Part shown: piece after piece, positions 7,843 to 18,496 of the stretch | Layout of the letters: each line of letters opens with the position of its first letter | Position numbering within the stretch: position 1 is the first letter of the stretch | Program-made: the position numbers and the translations under genes | The notes under the pieces: generated by a model | The model's input: the letters and a program-made list of their open reading frames with translations, nothing else | Told to the model about the DNA's origin: nothing | Database searches by the model: none | Assembly: GCF_030160635.1 (NCBI RefSeq) | Contig: NZ_BSOS01000024.1 | Location: forward strand, 19,296 to 83,295 | Direction of reading: 5' to 3' | DNA from: Acidocella aquatica | Lineage (GTDB): Bacteria; Pseudomonadota; Alphaproteobacteria; Acetobacterales; Acetobacteraceae | DNA: 64,000 nucleotides

Positions 7843-10614
7843 TTATTGCGGCGGCGCGGCTGGGGCTGGTTCTGGCGCCGGTGGTGCCCAGTCCAGCGCG
7901 GGTTTGAGGCGCGGGTATTGGTTGGGCTTTGCCCAGCTGCCGAGCAGCGCGGTGTTGAGGGTGAGCGGCGGGGTGACGCTGGGGAGCAGGGCAAGGCGCA
8001 GGGCGAGGCTGTGGTCAAAAATGTCGATGCTGCCGGTGGCGCTGGCGCTGCCTGAGGGGCCGGTGAGGCTGGCGCTGTTTAAAGTGCAGTTGCCGTGGCC
8101 GAATGTGCCCGAGAGAGCCAGGGTGGTGAAGCCGGTGTTGCCGCTGGCCAGTGCGGCGCGCAGGGCCTTGGCGCGGTCTGGCGCATGCAGGGCCTGGGCC
8201 AGCGCGGCGAGAGAGAAGCCTTGGAGCTGGCCGTTGCTGGCGTTGAGGCTGGCGGTGCCGCCGAGCGTCGCGGCCCAGGTTTTTGGCGCGTAGCCCGTGG
8301 CGGTGAGCGCGGCTGAAGCGTCAAAATTTCCGGAGAGTGTGTAGGGGAAGGCCAGCGGCAGGTTGAGCTGCGTGGGGTCGATATGGCTGGCGGTGAACTG
8401 GGCGGTGAGTGCCGGGGGCTGGTTGCCGGCGGCGGTGGCGGTGATGCTGCCCGCCAGCGTGCCGCCCGCGAGGCTGGCCTGGGGCAGGGCCAGGGTGAGG
8501 CGGCTGCCGGGGCTGAAGGTGAGGCTGGCGCTGGTGGCGCCGAGGATGGGGTTGCCGCCATAGAGGACGCGGCTGGCGGTGATGCCGATTTTGCCCTGCG
8601 CGGCGGCGAGAGCCTGCCATGGGAGTGTGTAGCCCGCCGGAATGGGCGGCAGGGCGAGGGTGCTGGAGTCAATCTGGCCGGAGATGATGCCCTTGTTGCT
8701 CACCAGCTGGCCGTTGGCGGTGAGGTCGCCGAGGGAGAGGACGAAATTTGGCAGGCCGAAGCTTGTTGGAGAGGCGATGAAATTGGCGCGTAGCGAGATG
8801 GACCCGGCGCCAGGATAGGCGAGGCCCTGCGAGAGGCCAAAAATATTCAGCGCGGCGATGGCGCTGGGGTGTTGCAGCGAAATGGCGCCGGTGGCGCTTG
8901 GCTGCGTCAGGTTGATGACCGGGGTGGCGGTGAGCGTGAAGGGACCCAGCACGGCGAGCGCGCTGGCGGCCAGGGCGCTGGCGGGGCCGCGGGCGGCCAG
9001 GGTGAGGCTGAGGCGGGGTTGCACCAAAGCGGCGGGCAGGTGCGGCCAGGATGCCGGCAGCAGCGCGGCCAGCGGCGCCGCCGAGGGCAGCGAGAGGAAG
9101 CCGCGCGCGGCGGTGACATTGCTCTGGGCGTCGAGCGTGACGCTGCCGGCGGCGAGGCCGCCCAGCACATTGGCGGAGATGCGGCGGATGTTGAGCTGGT
9201 TGTTCAGCGCGCCGTCAAGCAGCAGATGCGTGAGCGGAACCGGGCCGAGGCTGGCGCGCGCGGCGGTGATCTGGCCGTCGGCGGTGAAATTGCCGGGGCG
9301 CTGGCCAAGCCAGGAGAGCAGGGGGGTGAGGTCCAGACGGTCAAAACTGAGGGCGCCGGTGGCGTGGTGGCCGGTGATGATGAGGCCGCCGGTAAGGTGG
9401 CTGGGGCCGAGGCTGCCGGTGAGGTTGGCGAGCGTGAGCTGGCTGATGGTGCCGGAGAGGTTGGTGGAGAGCTGCGCCGAGGTCCAGGCGGGGGGCGGGG
9501 TGAGGCCGTAGGCGGTGAGCAGGCCCGGGAGGTCGGGGCTGTTGAGGCTGGCCTGGCCAGTGAGCGCGCCCGCGGCGGAGATTTTCAGGCTGGTGGCGAG
9601 TGTGGTGGTGCCGGGCAGGGTGGCCTGCAGGGATTGTATGTTCAGGCCGCCGGCTGACAGGTTGAGGCTGGTGGTGAGCGCGGGAAGACTCTGGCCGTTG
9701 TAGGTGAGGTTGCTGGCGGTGAGATCGAGCGCGATGGGCAGGCTCGGCCAGCCGGGCAGCAGGGCGCGCAGCGGCGTGAGGTCGAGGTTCTGGGCGTCCA
9801 GCGTGGCGGTGAGGGCGGGCTGCGAGAAATCGAGCGTGGCGCTGCCGGTGACGCTGGCCTTGGCGATGGTGAGGTGCAGCGCGCCGGCGGTGGCTGTGCT
9901 GCCCGCGATGGTGAGGCTGGCGCTGCCGGAGGTGTTGGGGGCCGCGAGGCTGAGCTGGCCGGTCAAGGCGCTGTCGCCGCCGAGGCTGCCGGAGAAGTTG
10001 AGGGCGAGGGGGCCGCTGTTGGCGGTGAGCGAAAGCGGCGCGGCGCCGGTGAGGGCGGTGGCGCCCAGGGCGGCCGTGAGGCTGAGATTGTTGCCTTGCA
10101 GATTGCCGGTGCCCGAGATGGTGACGGCGCCGTTCGCGCCGGTGAAGAGATCGGCGTCAACATTGGCGAATTGCGCGCCGCCGAGGCTGATGTTGCCGTG
10201 GTGGATCTGCGCGTGCAGGGCGGCGAGCCAGCCGGGCGGGGCGATGGATTTCGGGCCGCCGGGCAAGGGCCAGGGGAAGGCGATCGTGGGGCTCTCCAGG
10301 GTGAGGGTCTGCGCGCTGAGCTGGCCGTGCAGCAGGGCGGGCAGGGAGATGTCCAGCGTGAGGGCCTTGGCGGTGATGACCTCGTTGTCTGGCCCGGTGA
10401 TGGTGATCTGTTGGGCGTTGAGCTCGGGCGCTGGCAGCAGGCTGAGGGTGAGCTTGCCCGTGATGTGGACATCCCGCCCGGTGAGGCTGGAGGCCAGTTG
10501 CTCAATGCGGGCGCGGTGCGCGCTGGAGGCGACGAAACCGGGCAGCGCCAGCACGGCGGCGGCGGCGGCGGCGATGAGGCCAAGCGGGATGAGCCAGAGG
10601 CGGTTTTTGTTCAC
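7843..10614 (-). CDS. AsmA family protein
   Basis: 923 residues. An N-terminal signal-anchor (about residues 5-28, [20 protein letters not shown]) is followed by the AsmA start pattern with [20 protein letters not shown], a long region rich in Ala, Leu, Ser and Thr, and a C-terminal AsmA-like segment. Family members are inner-membrane-anchored periplasmic proteins with long beta-sheet grooves, implicated in outer-membrane assembly and phospholipid transport. GTG 10614 overlaps the stop of the upstream oxoprolinase gene and lacks a clear Shine-Dalgarno, so translation is probably coupled. Confidence 0.82.
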   Translation of the reverse strand: MNKNRLWLIPLGLIAAAAAAVLALPGFVASSAHRARIEQLASSLTGRDVHITGKLTLSLLPAPELNAQQITITGPDNEVITAKALTLDISLPALLHGQLSAQTLTLESPTIAFPWPLPGGPKSIAPPGWLAALHAQIHHGNISLGGAQFANVDADLFTGANGAVTISGTGNLQGNNLSLTAALGATALTGAAPLSLTANSGPLALNFSGSLGGDSALTGQLSLAAPNTSGSASLTIAGSTATAGALHLTIAKASVTGSATLDFSQPALTATLDAQNLDLTPLRALLPGWPSLPIALDLTASNLTYNGQSLPALTTSLNLSAGGLNIQSLQATLPGTTTLATSLKISAAGALTGQASLNSPDLPGLLTAYGLTPPPAWTSAQLSTNLSGTISQLTLANLTGSLGPSHLTGGLIITGHHATGALSFDRLDLTPLLSWLGQRPGNFTADGQITAARASLGPVPLTHLLLDGALNNQLNIRRISANVLGGLAAGSVTLDAQSNVTAARGFLSLPSAAPLAALLPASWPHLPAALVQPRLSLTLAARGPASALAASALAVLGPFTLTATPVINLTQPSATGAISLQHPSAIAALNIFGLSQGLAYPGAGSISLRANFIASPTSFGLPNFVLSLGDLTANGQLVSNKGIISGQIDSSTLALPPIPAGYTLPWQALAAAQGKIGITASRVLYGGNPILGATSASLTFSPGSRLTLALPQASLAGGTLAGSITATAAGNQPPALTAQFTASHIDPTQLNLPLAFPYTLSGNFDASAALTATGYAPKTWAATLGGTASLNASNGQLQGFSLAALAQALHAPDRAKALRAALASGNTGFTTLALSGTFGHGNCTLNSASLTGPSGSASATGSIDIFDHSLALRLALLPSVTPPLTLNTALLGSWAKPNQYPRLKPALDWAPPAPEPAPAAPPQ

Positions 10615-13600
10615 GGGAGGTTATAGCCGCCGCCGCCGGGGGTTTTGATGACGAAGGCGTCACCCGCGCCAAGCTGGGCCTGGGCGCAGCCGGGCAGGTG
10701 TTCCAGGGTGCCATCGGCGCGTTCAATATATTGTTCACCGCGCGCGCCCGCGCCGCCGCCGTGCAGGCCAAAGGGGGCGATGGTGCGCCGGGAGGCGAGG
10801 ATGGTGGCGGTCATGGGTTCCAGGAAGCGGATTTTGCGCACGCAGCCATCGCCGCCCGCATGGGTGCCGGGGCCGCCGGAGCCCTGGCGGATGGAAAACT
10901 CTTCGACTCGGACAGGATAGCGCAGCTCCAGGATTTCGGGGTCAGTGATGCGGGTGTTGGTCATATGCGTATGGACGGCAGAGGTGCCATGAAATGTGGG
11001 CCCGGCGCCAGAGCCGCCGCAGATTGTTTCATAATACTGGAGTTTGGCGTCGCCGAACAGGAAGTTGTTCATGGTGCCCTGGGCGCTGGCGCAGGCGTCC
11101 ATCGCGCCGAGCAGGGCGCTGGCGAGGGCCTGGGAGACCTCGGTGTTGCCGGCCACCACGGCGTGGCCGGGCGGGGGGGAGAGGAAGGTGTTTTCGGGGA
11201 TGATGATGGTAAGCGGCTTGAGGCAGCCTTCGTTGAGGGGGATGCCGGCGCCGGTGAGGCAGCGGAAGGCATAGAGCACGCAGGCGGTGGTGATGGCGGG
11301 CGGGGCGTTGAAATTGCCGTGATCGGCCGGGCCGGTGCCGGTGAAATCAATGGTGGCGCTGGAGGTTGCGCGCGCGATGGTGATTTTGACCCGCAGCGGG
11401 GCGCCGCTGTCCATCGTGTAGGTGAAATCAGCGTCGCGGAGTTTGGCGATGACCTGGCGGATGGCCGCTTCGGCGTTGTTCATGACATGGCGCATATAGG
11501 CATCCACCACCTCCCAGCCGTAGCGGGCGATGACGGCCGCGAGGGCGCTGGCGGCGGTGGCGTTGGCGGCGATCTGGGCTTTGATGTCGGCGATGTTCTG
11601 GTCCGGGTTGCGGGCGGGGTAGCGCGCGGCGGCGAGCAGGGCGCGGAATTCGGCCTCATGAAACTGCCCGCCAGAGAGGAGGAGAAAATTATCGATGACG
11701 GCGCCTTCTTCCTCCAGCGTGTGCGAAAAGGGAGGTGTGGAGCCGGGGGTGAGGCCGCCGATGTCGGCATGGTGGCCGCGGCAGGCGGTGAAGAAGCGGA
11801 TTTTTGTTCCCGCGTCGTCGAAGACCGGGGTGATTAAGGTGATATCGGGCAGGTGCGTGCCGCCGGCGTAGGGATTGTTCAGTGCCACGCAATCGCCGGG
11901 GCGCAAGGTGGGGCCGCGGCGCGCAATAACGTGGCGGACGGAAGCGCCCATGGCGCCGAGGTGGACGGGAACGTGGGGAGCATTGGCCACAAGCCCGCCG
12001 GATGAATCAAATATGGCGCAGGAGAAATCCAGCCGCTCCTTGATGTTCACGCTCTGCGCGGTGTTGCGCAGCACGGTGCCCGCCTGTTCGGCGATGGCCA
12101 TGAAGAGGTTGTTGAAGAGTTCGAGCAGGACGGGGTCTGGCCGGGAGGGGTCGGCGATGAGGGTGGCCGCGCGCGGGGTGGTGCGGCGCAGGATGCAGTG
12201 GTTTTGCGCGGTGATGGTGGCGCTCCAGCCGGGTTCGATGACGGTGGTGGCGTTTTGCTCGCGCAATATGGCGGGGCCGGTGATGATGCTCTCAGCGCCC
12301 AGGGATGCGCGATCATACACCGGGGCGGCGCGCGGGCTGCCGCCGGTGAATATGGCGGCGGCCTCCAGCGGGGCAGGCAAGGGGGCCGGGGGGATTTCCG
12401 GCTCCTCGATGCGCTCGCCGGGGGCCTTGGCTTCAACCACCACGGTTTCGGCGATGAGGGGTTTCTCCGGGGTGGTGAAACCAAAGAGGCGCTGATGGGC
12501 GGCGGCGAACTGTCCGGCCATTTGCGCGTGGGTGGTGAGCGCGATGGGCAGGGCCGTGTCGGTGCCCGCGTAGCGCAGCAGGATGGTGGTGGTTGTGGTG
12601 GTTTGCGCGCCGGGGTTTTGGGCGCGCAGGGCGGCGGTGGCGCTGGCGGCCAGGGTGGCGGCGGTGGCGGCGAGGGCGGAAATGGTTTCCGGCGTGAACG
12701 GGAGTTCGACGGCCTGGTCGCGCAGCAGAGAAAAATCGGCGAGGCCGATGCCGTAGGCGGAGAGGACGCCGGCCAGGGGGTGGATGAAGATGGTGTCCAT
12801 GCCAAGCTCGTCAGCCACCAGGCAGGCATGCTGGCCGCCCGCGCCGCCGAAGCTGGCGAGGGTGAAGTCAGCCGGGTTGATGCCGCGCTGCACGGTGATC
12901 TGGCGGATGGCGTGGGCCATGTTGGCGACGGCGATGCGGATGAAGCCTTCGGCGAGGATTTCTGGGGTCGTGGGGTTGCCTGTGGCGGCGGAAACTTTTT
13001 CCGCCAGGGCGGTGAATTTTGCGCGCACGATGGCGGCGTCAAGTGGTTGATCGCCGTTGGGGCCGAAGATGGCGGGGAAATGGTGGGGAAGGATTTTGCC
13101 GAGCAGGATGTTCGCGTCGGTGATGGTGAGCGGGCCGCCCTTGCGGTAGGCGGCGGGGCCGGGGTTGGCGCCGGCACTCTGCGGCCCGGCTTGCAGGCGC
13201 GCACCGTCGAAGCTGAGGATGGAGCCGCCGCCGGCGGCTACGGTGTTGATGGCGAGCATGGGGGCGCGCAGGCGCACGCCGGCGATCTCGGTCTCGAAGG
13301 CGTGGGCGAAGCCGTTGTCATAGAGGGCGGCGTCGGTGCTGGTGCCGCCCATGTCAAACCCGATGACGCGGTGGAACCCGGCCAGGGCGGCGGTGCGCGC
13401 CGCGCCGGTGATGCCGCCCGCGGGGCCGGAGAGGATCGCATCCTTGCCGGAAAAATTTTCCGCGCTGGCGAGGCCGCCGTGTGATTGCATGAAATAGAGG
13501 GGCGCATGGTTTAAGCCATGGGAAACCTGGGCGACGTAGTGTTTGAGAATGGGCGAGAGATAGGCGTCGGCCATGGTGGTGTCGCCGCGCGGGACGAGGC

Positions 13601-14198
13601 GGAGCAAGGGGCTGGCGATATGCGAGAGGGAGATGTTGGTGAAACCGGCCTGGGCTGCCAGTTCGCCGAGGCGGGCCTCGTGCGCGGGGTATTTCCAGGC
13701 GTGGATGAGGGCGATGGCGGCGGAGTTGATACCCTGGGCGCGGGCGGCGCGCAGGGTTTGCAGGGCGTCGGCCTCATCAAGCGGTTCGATGATGGTGCCG
13801 TGCGCGCCGGTGCGCGCGGAGACCTCGGCAACCATTGTGTAGAGCATGCCCGGGCGTTGTATCGCGAGGTCGAACAGGCGGGGGCGGGCCTGGTTGCCGA
13901 TGCGCAGCAGATCGGCGAAGCCGCGGTTGACCAGTAGCAATGTGGGCGCGCCCTTGCGTTCCAGCAGCGCGTTGGTGGCGACGGTGGTGCCCATTTTAAC
14001 CTGGGTGATGGCGCCCGGCGGGATTGGCGCGCCAGGGGGCAGGCCGAGGCAGGCGGCGATGCCGGCCAGGGCGGCGTCCTGGTAGTGTCCAGGGTTTTCG
14101 GAGAGGAGTTTTTTAGTGGTGATCTGGCCGGAGGGGGCGCGCGCCACAATATCGGTGAAGGTGCCGCCGCGATCGACCCAGAAATGCCAGCCTGTCAT
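10611..14198 (-). CDS. Fused hydantoinase A/B, 5-oxoprolinase type (ATP-hydrolysing)
   Basis: 1195 residues in one frame. The N-terminal half is hydantoinase A-like ([14 protein letters not shown] at the start, then [14 protein letters not shown], an actin/ATPase-like fold) and the C-terminal half is hydantoinase B-like ([44 protein letters not shown]). The single-chain architecture and length match 5-oxoprolinase, which opens 5-oxoproline to glutamate with ATP; hydantoin or acetone carboxylase-like substrates remain possible. ATG 14198 has a gggaag Shine-Dalgarno. It is the first gene of a two-gene unit with asmA. Confidence 0.85.
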   Translation of the reverse strand: MTGWHFWVDRGGTFTDIVARAPSGQITTKKLLSENPGHYQDAALAGIAACLGLPPGAPIPPGAITQVKMGTTVATNALLERKGAPTLLLVNRGFADLLRIGNQARPRLFDLAIQRPGMLYTMVAEVSARTGAHGTIIEPLDEADALQTLRAARAQGINSAAIALIHAWKYPAHEARLGELAAQAGFTNISLSHIASPLLRLVPRGDTTMADAYLSPILKHYVAQVSHGLNHAPLYFMQSHGGLASAENFSGKDAILSGPAGGITGAARTAALAGFHRVIGFDMGGTSTDAALYDNGFAHAFETEIAGVRLRAPMLAINTVAAGGGSILSFDGARLQAGPQSAGANPGPAAYRKGGPLTITDANILLGKILPHHFPAIFGPNGDQPLDAAIVRAKFTALAEKVSAATGNPTTPEILAEGFIRIAVANMAHAIRQITVQRGINPADFTLASFGGAGGQHACLVADELGMDTIFIHPLAGVLSAYGIGLADFSLLRDQAVELPFTPETISALAATAATLAASATAALRAQNPGAQTTTTTTILLRYAGTDTALPIALTTHAQMAGQFAAAHQRLFGFTTPEKPLIAETVVVEAKAPGERIEEPEIPPAPLPAPLEAAAIFTGGSPRAAPVYDRASLGAESIITGPAILREQNATTVIEPGWSATITAQNHCILRRTTPRAATLIADPSRPDPVLLELFNNLFMAIAEQAGTVLRNTAQSVNIKERLDFSCAIFDSSGGLVANAPHVPVHLGAMGASVRHVIARRGPTLRPGDCVALNNPYAGGTHLPDITLITPVFDDAGTKIRFFTACRGHHADIGGLTPGSTPPFSHTLEEEGAVIDNFLLLSGGQFHEAEFRALLAAARYPARNPDQNIADIKAQIAANATAASALAAVIARYGWEVVDAYMRHVMNNAEAAIRQVIAKLRDADFTYTMDSGAPLRVKITIARATSSATIDFTGTGPADHGNFNAPPAITTACVLYAFRCLTGAGIPLNEGCLKPLTIIIPENTFLSPPPGHAVVAGNTEVSQALASALLGAMDACASAQGTMNNFLFGDAKLQYYETICGGSGAGPTFHGTSAVHTHMTNTRITDPEILELRYPVRVEEFSIRQGSGGPGTHAGGDGCVRKIRFLEPMTATILASRRTIAPFGLHGGGAGARGEQYIERADGTLEHLPGCAQAQLGAGDAFVIKTPGGGGYNLP

Positions 14199-14279
14199 GC
14201 TTCCCGCCGTGAGAGATGGGGTGGTTGATGTATGATTGTTGGGTTGGGTTCAAGGGTGCGGGTATGGTAGGTGGGGTGT

Positions 14280-15053
14280 ATGGCGTTTTGGGGTAAGATT
14301 ATCGGGGGTATGGCGGGCTTCGCCATGGGCGGGCCGGTGGGCGCGCTGTTTGGCGCGGCGATGGGCCATGCCGCCGATGAGGGGAATTTGAACGGATTCA
14401 GCTTCGCGGGGCGGCCGTTGCCCTTTGAGAGCGCGCGGGCGGCTGCCATGCTGGGGCGGCGCGACCAGATTTTTGCCGTCGGCGTCACCGTGTTGGCGGC
14501 GAAGCTGGCGAAATGCGACGGCCCGGTGGGGCGGGTGGAGATCGATGCGTTCCGGCGCAGCTTTGCCATCCCGGAGGGCAGCGTCGCCGAGGTGGGGCGG
14601 TTGTTTGATAATGCGCGCGAGTCGGCCGCCGGGTTTGAGACCTATGCGGTGCAGCTCGGGCAGGCGTTCTCTGACAACCGGGGGATTTTGGAGCAGGTGC
14701 TGGCCGGGTTGTATCAGATCGCGCGGGCGGATGGGCCGGTGAACGGGGCGGAGGCGGAGTTTCTCTCCCGCGTGGCGTATGGTTTCGGGCTGGATATGGA
14801 TGCGGCGCAGCGTGCCGCGCGCGGCGGCGCGATGGCCCCGCCGCCGGCCGAGGATTCCTATGCCGTGCTGGGGTTGAAGCCGCAGGCCACGAAAGAGGAG
14901 ATACGCGCGCGGTGGAAGAATTTGATGCGCGAGAACCATCCGGACACGCTGGCGGCCAAGGGTGTGCCCGCCGATATGGTGAAGAAAGCCTCCGACCGGG
15001 TGGCGCGGATCAACGCGGCCTACGATACCATCAAGCGCGAGCGGAAGATTTGA
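14280..15053 (+). CDS. TerB/DnaJ-domain protein (DjlA-like co-chaperone)
   Basis: 257 residues. A short glycine-rich hydrophobic segment (FWGKIIGGMAGFAMGGPVGA) opens the protein. It is followed by a TerB-like helical domain (about 50-165) and a C-terminal J domain (about 190-257) with YAVLGLKPQATKEEIR and the Hsp70-stimulating HPD in ENHPDTLA. The order is that of DjlA membrane-associated co-chaperones. ATG 14280 was preferred over GTG 14271. The stop overlaps a TTG start of the ampD gene. Confidence 0.82.
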   Translation: MAFWGKIIGGMAGFAMGGPVGALFGAAMGHAADEGNLNGFSFAGRPLPFESARAAAMLGRRDQIFAVGVTVLAAKLAKCDGPVGRVEIDAFRRSFAIPEGSVAEVGRLFDNARESAAGFETYAVQLGQAFSDNRGILEQVLAGLYQIARADGPVNGAEAEFLSRVAYGFGLDMDAAQRAARGGAMAPPPAEDSYAVLGLKPQATKEEIRARWKNLMRENHPDTLAAKGVPADMVKKASDRVARINAAYDTIKRERKI

Positions 15054-15733
15054 TTCCAGCGTCTTTGATTCCGGCACCTTCGCCAAATTTTGACGAGCGG
15101 CCGGGCGGGGTTGCGTTTCTGGTGTTGCATTACACCGGGATGCAGACCGCCGAGGCGGCGATTGCGCGGTTGCGCGACCCGGTGGCCAAGGTTTCGGCGC
15201 ATTATGTGGTGGATGAGGATGGGGCGGTTTATGCCCTGGTGGCCGAGGAGAAGCGCGCCTGGCATGCGGGGGTGAGTTTTTGGCGCGGGGTGAGTATGCT
15301 CAACGATGCCTCGATTGGTATCGAGATCGTCAATCCGGGGCATGCGTTTGGCTATGTTGCCTTCCCCGCGCGGCAGATGGCGGCGGTGACGGCGCTGTGC
15401 CTGGAGGTGCTGGGCCGCTGGCCCGCGATTGTGGCGCGCAATGTGGTGGGACATTCCGACATTGCGCCTGACCGCAAATGGGACCCTGGCGAATTGTTTG
15501 ACTGGCGCGGGCTGGCGGCGGCGGGGGTTGGGCTGTGGAGCGATGGGTTCGCGCCGCCGGGGGATTTGCTCGATGATCTGGCGGCGATCGGCTATGATAC
15601 GCGCTTTGCCGCGCGCGATGTGATCATCGCGTTTCAGCGGCATTTTTTGCCGGAGCATTTAAGTGGCGAGGCGGATATGATGACCGCGGCGCGCGCGGCG
15701 GCGGTGCGGGCGCTGATTGACGCGCCGGCGTGA
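15050..15733 (+). CDS. ampD: N-acetylmuramoyl-L-alanine amidase, AmpD type
   Basis: 227 residues without a signal peptide, so probably cytoplasmic. It would cleave the lactyl amide of anhydro-muropeptides in cell wall recycling. Zinc-ligand segments are visible: His in FLVLHYTGMQ, and HSDIAPDRKWDPG with His and Asp. The C-terminus looks like a peptidoglycan-binding helix set. TTG 15050 overlaps the upstream TGA as TTGA, with gcggaag before it; no ATG or GTG fits the family start, as the frame upstream runs inside the J-domain gene. A periplasmic AmiD-like role is less likely without an export signal. Confidence 0.82.
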   Translation: MIPASLIPAPSPNFDERPGGVAFLVLHYTGMQTAEAAIARLRDPVAKVSAHYVVDEDGAVYALVAEEKRAWHAGVSFWRGVSMLNDASIGIEIVNPGHAFGYVAFPARQMAAVTALCLEVLGRWPAIVARNVVGHSDIAPDRKWDPGELFDWRGLAAAGVGLWSDGFAPPGDLLDDLAAIGYDTRFAARDVIIAFQRHFLPEHLSGEADMMTAARAAAVRALIDAPA

Positions 15734-15746
15734 AAAGGTGCTATGA
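15717..15746 (+). promoter_or_regulatory. Predicted promoter for the RNase P RNA
   Basis: TTGACG at 15717-15722, about 18 bases, then CTATGA at 15741-15746. This lies six bases before the first base of the conserved 5' helix of the RNA. The promoter sits inside the last codons of ampD. Confidence 0.55.
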
Positions 15747-15752
15747 GCGCAC

Positions 15753-16144
<392 letters not shown>

Positions 16145-16368
16145 ATGGCTCTCGCGGGTTCTCCGCCAGGGCGGGCGCCGCGCCGGATATGGAACAAATC
16201 AGAAACATTGGCTTTGAAACTTTAAAGGCGCGAAGGGGGTGAATCGGGTTGAATCGAGGCCGTATCGGCTTGATTGTCTTTGACGTGGGGGTGTTGAACA
16301 TGGTAGTGGGGGGAAATCCCATGTGATCCCATGCGGGATATATGAAGGCCCAACGAGAACCCCCCCCG
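16145..16368 (+). promoter_or_regulatory. mraZ upstream region with repeats suggesting MraZ and cell-cycle control
   Basis: 224 bases without a gene. Two GAATCG motifs 10 bases apart (16241-16246 and 16251-16256) each contain a GANTC methylation-type site. Two GTGGGG motifs lie at 16285-16290 and 16306-16311. A direct repeat tccca at 16317-16321 and 16327-16331 reads TGGGA-N5-TGGGA on the minus strand, the spacing of known MraZ boxes. A TTGACG at 16280-16285 could be a -35 element, but the matching -10 is weak. Regulation by MraZ is inferred. Confidence 0.45.
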
Positions 16369-16806
16369 ATGTCCCTGTTTTTTGGCAAGCACGAGAATCG
16401 ATTGGACGTGAAGGGGCGGGTTTCCATCCCGGCGCCTTTCCGCGCGATTCTGAAGAGTGAGCCGGGGGCGATTCCGCTGGTTTTGTGTCCGTCGCATATC
16501 AAGGGCTGCATCGAGGCCTGGGCGCCTTCGGCTTATGCGGAGATGGCGCGCAAGGAGCTTAGCAAATATGACCGGCTGGACGCGGCCTATGACGAGACCG
16601 TCTCGCGCCTGTTCACCGATGCCTGGCAGTTGGAGACCGATAAGGAGGGGCGGATCATGCTGCCGCCCGGCGCGCTGGCGCTGACCGGGATTAAGGACGC
16701 GGTGGCGTTTTTTGGCCGGGGCGATAATTTTCATATCTGGGAGCCGTCGGCGGGGGCGGCGCATCTGGCGGCGGCGCGCGCGGCTGTGCCAGGAGGCCAG
16801 GCATGA
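16369..16806 (+). CDS. mraZ: Transcriptional regulator MraZ
   Basis: 145 residues, first gene of the dcw cluster. It contains the two AbrB-like half domains: [22 protein letters not shown] at the start is the first signature, and [15 protein letters not shown] the second. MraZ binds repeats upstream of its own operon and represses it in enterobacteria. I chose ATG 16369 because it gives the family N-terminus; an upstream in-frame ATG at 16342 adds nine non-conserved residues. ATGA overlap with rsmH. Confidence 0.92.
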   Translation: MSLFFGKHENRLDVKGRVSIPAPFRAILKSEPGAIPLVLCPSHIKGCIEAWAPSAYAEMARKELSKYDRLDAAYDETVSRLFTDAWQLETDKEGRIMLPPGALALTGIKDAVAFFGRGDNFHIWEPSAGAAHLAAARAAVPGGQA

Positions 16807-17738
16807 ACAGCTTCTCTCATGTTCCGGTGATGCGCGATGAGGCGGTGGCGATGCTGCGCCCGCGCGGCGGCGGCGTTTATCTGGATGGCACGTTTGGCGG
16901 CGGCGGCTATGCGAAGGCGATTCTCGATGCCGCCGATTGCCGCCTGTTCGCCATTGACCGCGACCCGGCGGCGGTGGCGCGCGCGCTGGAGATGGCCGGT
17001 GAGTATCCGGGCCGGTTGGAGATTTGCCAAGGCAGGATCAGCGAAATTTTAAAGCTATTGGGCGAGAGGGGAGTCGAGGCGCTGGATGGCGCGGTGTTTG
17101 ATCTGGGCGTTTCTTCGTACCAGATCGACGATGCGGCGCGCGGATTTTCTTTTCGCCAGAGCGGGCCTTTGGACATGCAGATGGGCAGCGCGGAGATGAC
17201 GGCGGCGACGCTCGTTAACACGCTACCCGAATCCGAACTCGCTGATATACTTTACCAGTTCGGGGATGAAAAAGCGTCCCGGCGGATTGCGAAAGCCGTT
17301 GTTGAGCGGCGGAAAGTAGAGAAATTTGTAACAACGGCGGATCTCGCCGGGGTGATACGGAGCGTTGTGCGGCCAGATAAATCGGGCATTGATCCCGCGA
17401 CCAGGAGTTTTCAGGCGTTGCGCATTGCCGTGAATGATGAGCTTGGCGATATCGCGGCGGCGCTGGAGCAGGCGGCGGCGTTGCTGGCGCCGGGCGGGCG
17501 GCTGGTGGTGGTGAGTTTTCATTCGTTGGAAGACCGCATTGTGAAGCGGTTTTTCGCGCAGGAGAGCGGGCGCGCGCCCGGTGTGTCGCGCCATGATCCG
17601 GCGGGGATGCAGGGCGGCGCGAAGCCGCGGTTTAAATTGTTGACGAGCAATGCCGTGGGGCCGGGGGCGGCGGAGGTAAAGGCCAATCCGCGCGCGCGCA
17701 GCGCCAAGCTGCGGGCGATGGAAAGGCTGGCAGCATGA
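16803..17738 (+). CDS. rsmH: 16S rRNA (cytosine1402-N4)-methyltransferase
   Basis: SAM-dependent methyltransferase acting on the 30S P-site. 311 residues with [10 protein letters not shown] near the start, the SAM loop [25 protein letters not shown], and the C-terminal [17 protein letters not shown]. Coupled to mraZ upstream and ftsL downstream by four-base overlaps. Confidence 0.95.
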   Translation: MNSFSHVPVMRDEAVAMLRPRGGGVYLDGTFGGGGYAKAILDAADCRLFAIDRDPAAVARALEMAGEYPGRLEICQGRISEILKLLGERGVEALDGAVFDLGVSSYQIDDAARGFSFRQSGPLDMQMGSAEMTAATLVNTLPESELADILYQFGDEKASRRIAKAVVERRKVEKFVTTADLAGVIRSVVRPDKSGIDPATRSFQALRIAVNDELGDIAAALEQAAALLAPGGRLVVVSFHSLEDRIVKRFFAQESGRAPGVSRHDPAGMQGGAKPRFKLLTSNAVGPGAAEVKANPRARSAKLRAMERLAA

Positions 17739-18496
17739 TCCGGCCGCTCACCTTGCTCAGCGCGATCTTGTTCTTTGTTTCGGGCGCGTATCTGTTTGTG
17801 GTGAAGCATCATGCGCAGATGCTCGATGACCAGATTGCCGCGGTGACGCAGGCGACCCGGCTGGACCAGCAGCGTATCCGCGTGTTGCAGGCGCAATGGG
17901 CGCTGGAGGCTGATCCCTCGCGTCTGGCCCAGCTCTCCACGCAGTTCACCACTTTGCAGCCGATGAAGCCGAACCAGCTTATGACGCTGGCGGCGCTTGG
18001 CAGCGCGTTGCCGGCGCCGGGCAGCGCGGCGCCGGGGCCTAACCCGCTGGATGCGGTGCCGGTGTTGCCGGTGGTGGCGCCCATGCCGGCGGCGGTGGCG
18101 TCAGCGGTGCAATCGGCTGGGCAAACAATGGTGCAACCGGCGGTGAAGATGGCGGGCGTGCAGCCGGTGGCGAAGGCGATGGTGCATCTCGCCCGGGCGC
18201 AGGGGGTTGTTGGTGCGGACAAGGCGGCGGTGCATCTCGCCAGCGCTGATGCGCAGCCGCGCAGCCTGCTGGGGCAGGCGCATATGGCGCATGTGCGGCA
18301 TAACAAAGCCAGCGTGACGCATGAATATGCCCAGAACCGCCCGGCGTTCAGCGCGCAGCCGCTGGCGGCGGTCCGGCCGCCGATGGGGGCGCAGGTGATG
18401 TCGGTCCGCGCGGTGGCGCAGGCGGTGCCGATGGCTTCGGCGCAGGACGATGGGGGCTCGCTGCTGGGGATGGCGCAGAGCGGGAGCGGCAATTGA
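17735..18496 (+). CDS. ftsL: FtsL-type divisome protein with a long Ala/Pro-rich tail
   Basis: 253 residues. One N-terminal membrane segment ([20 protein letters not shown]) is followed by a short heptad-like region (about 25-75) and then roughly 170 residues rich in Ala, Val, Pro, Gln and His. Membrane topology, coiled coil and the position between rsmH and ftsI identify it as FtsL, part of the FtsQLB complex that activates FtsWI. Usual FtsL proteins are about 90-140 residues, so the periplasmic tail is unusual. Overlaps both neighbours by four bases. Confidence 0.72.
   Translation: MIRPLTLLSAILFFVSGAYLFVVKHHAQMLDDQIAAVTQATRLDQQRIRVLQAQWALEADPSRLAQLSTQFTTLQPMKPNQLMTLAALGSALPAPGSAAPGPNPLDAVPVLPVVAPMPAAVASAVQSAGQTMVQPAVKMAGVQPVAKAMVHLARAQGVVGADKAAVHLASADAQPRSLLGQAHMAHVRHNKASVTHEYAQNRPAFSAQPLAAVRPPMGAQVMSVRAVAQAVPMASAQDDGGSLLGMAQSGSGN

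Noticed and set aside
14912..15049. Longer N-terminus for the AmpD-type amidase
   Set aside because: The added residues are the J-domain gene read in another frame and have no amidase similarity.
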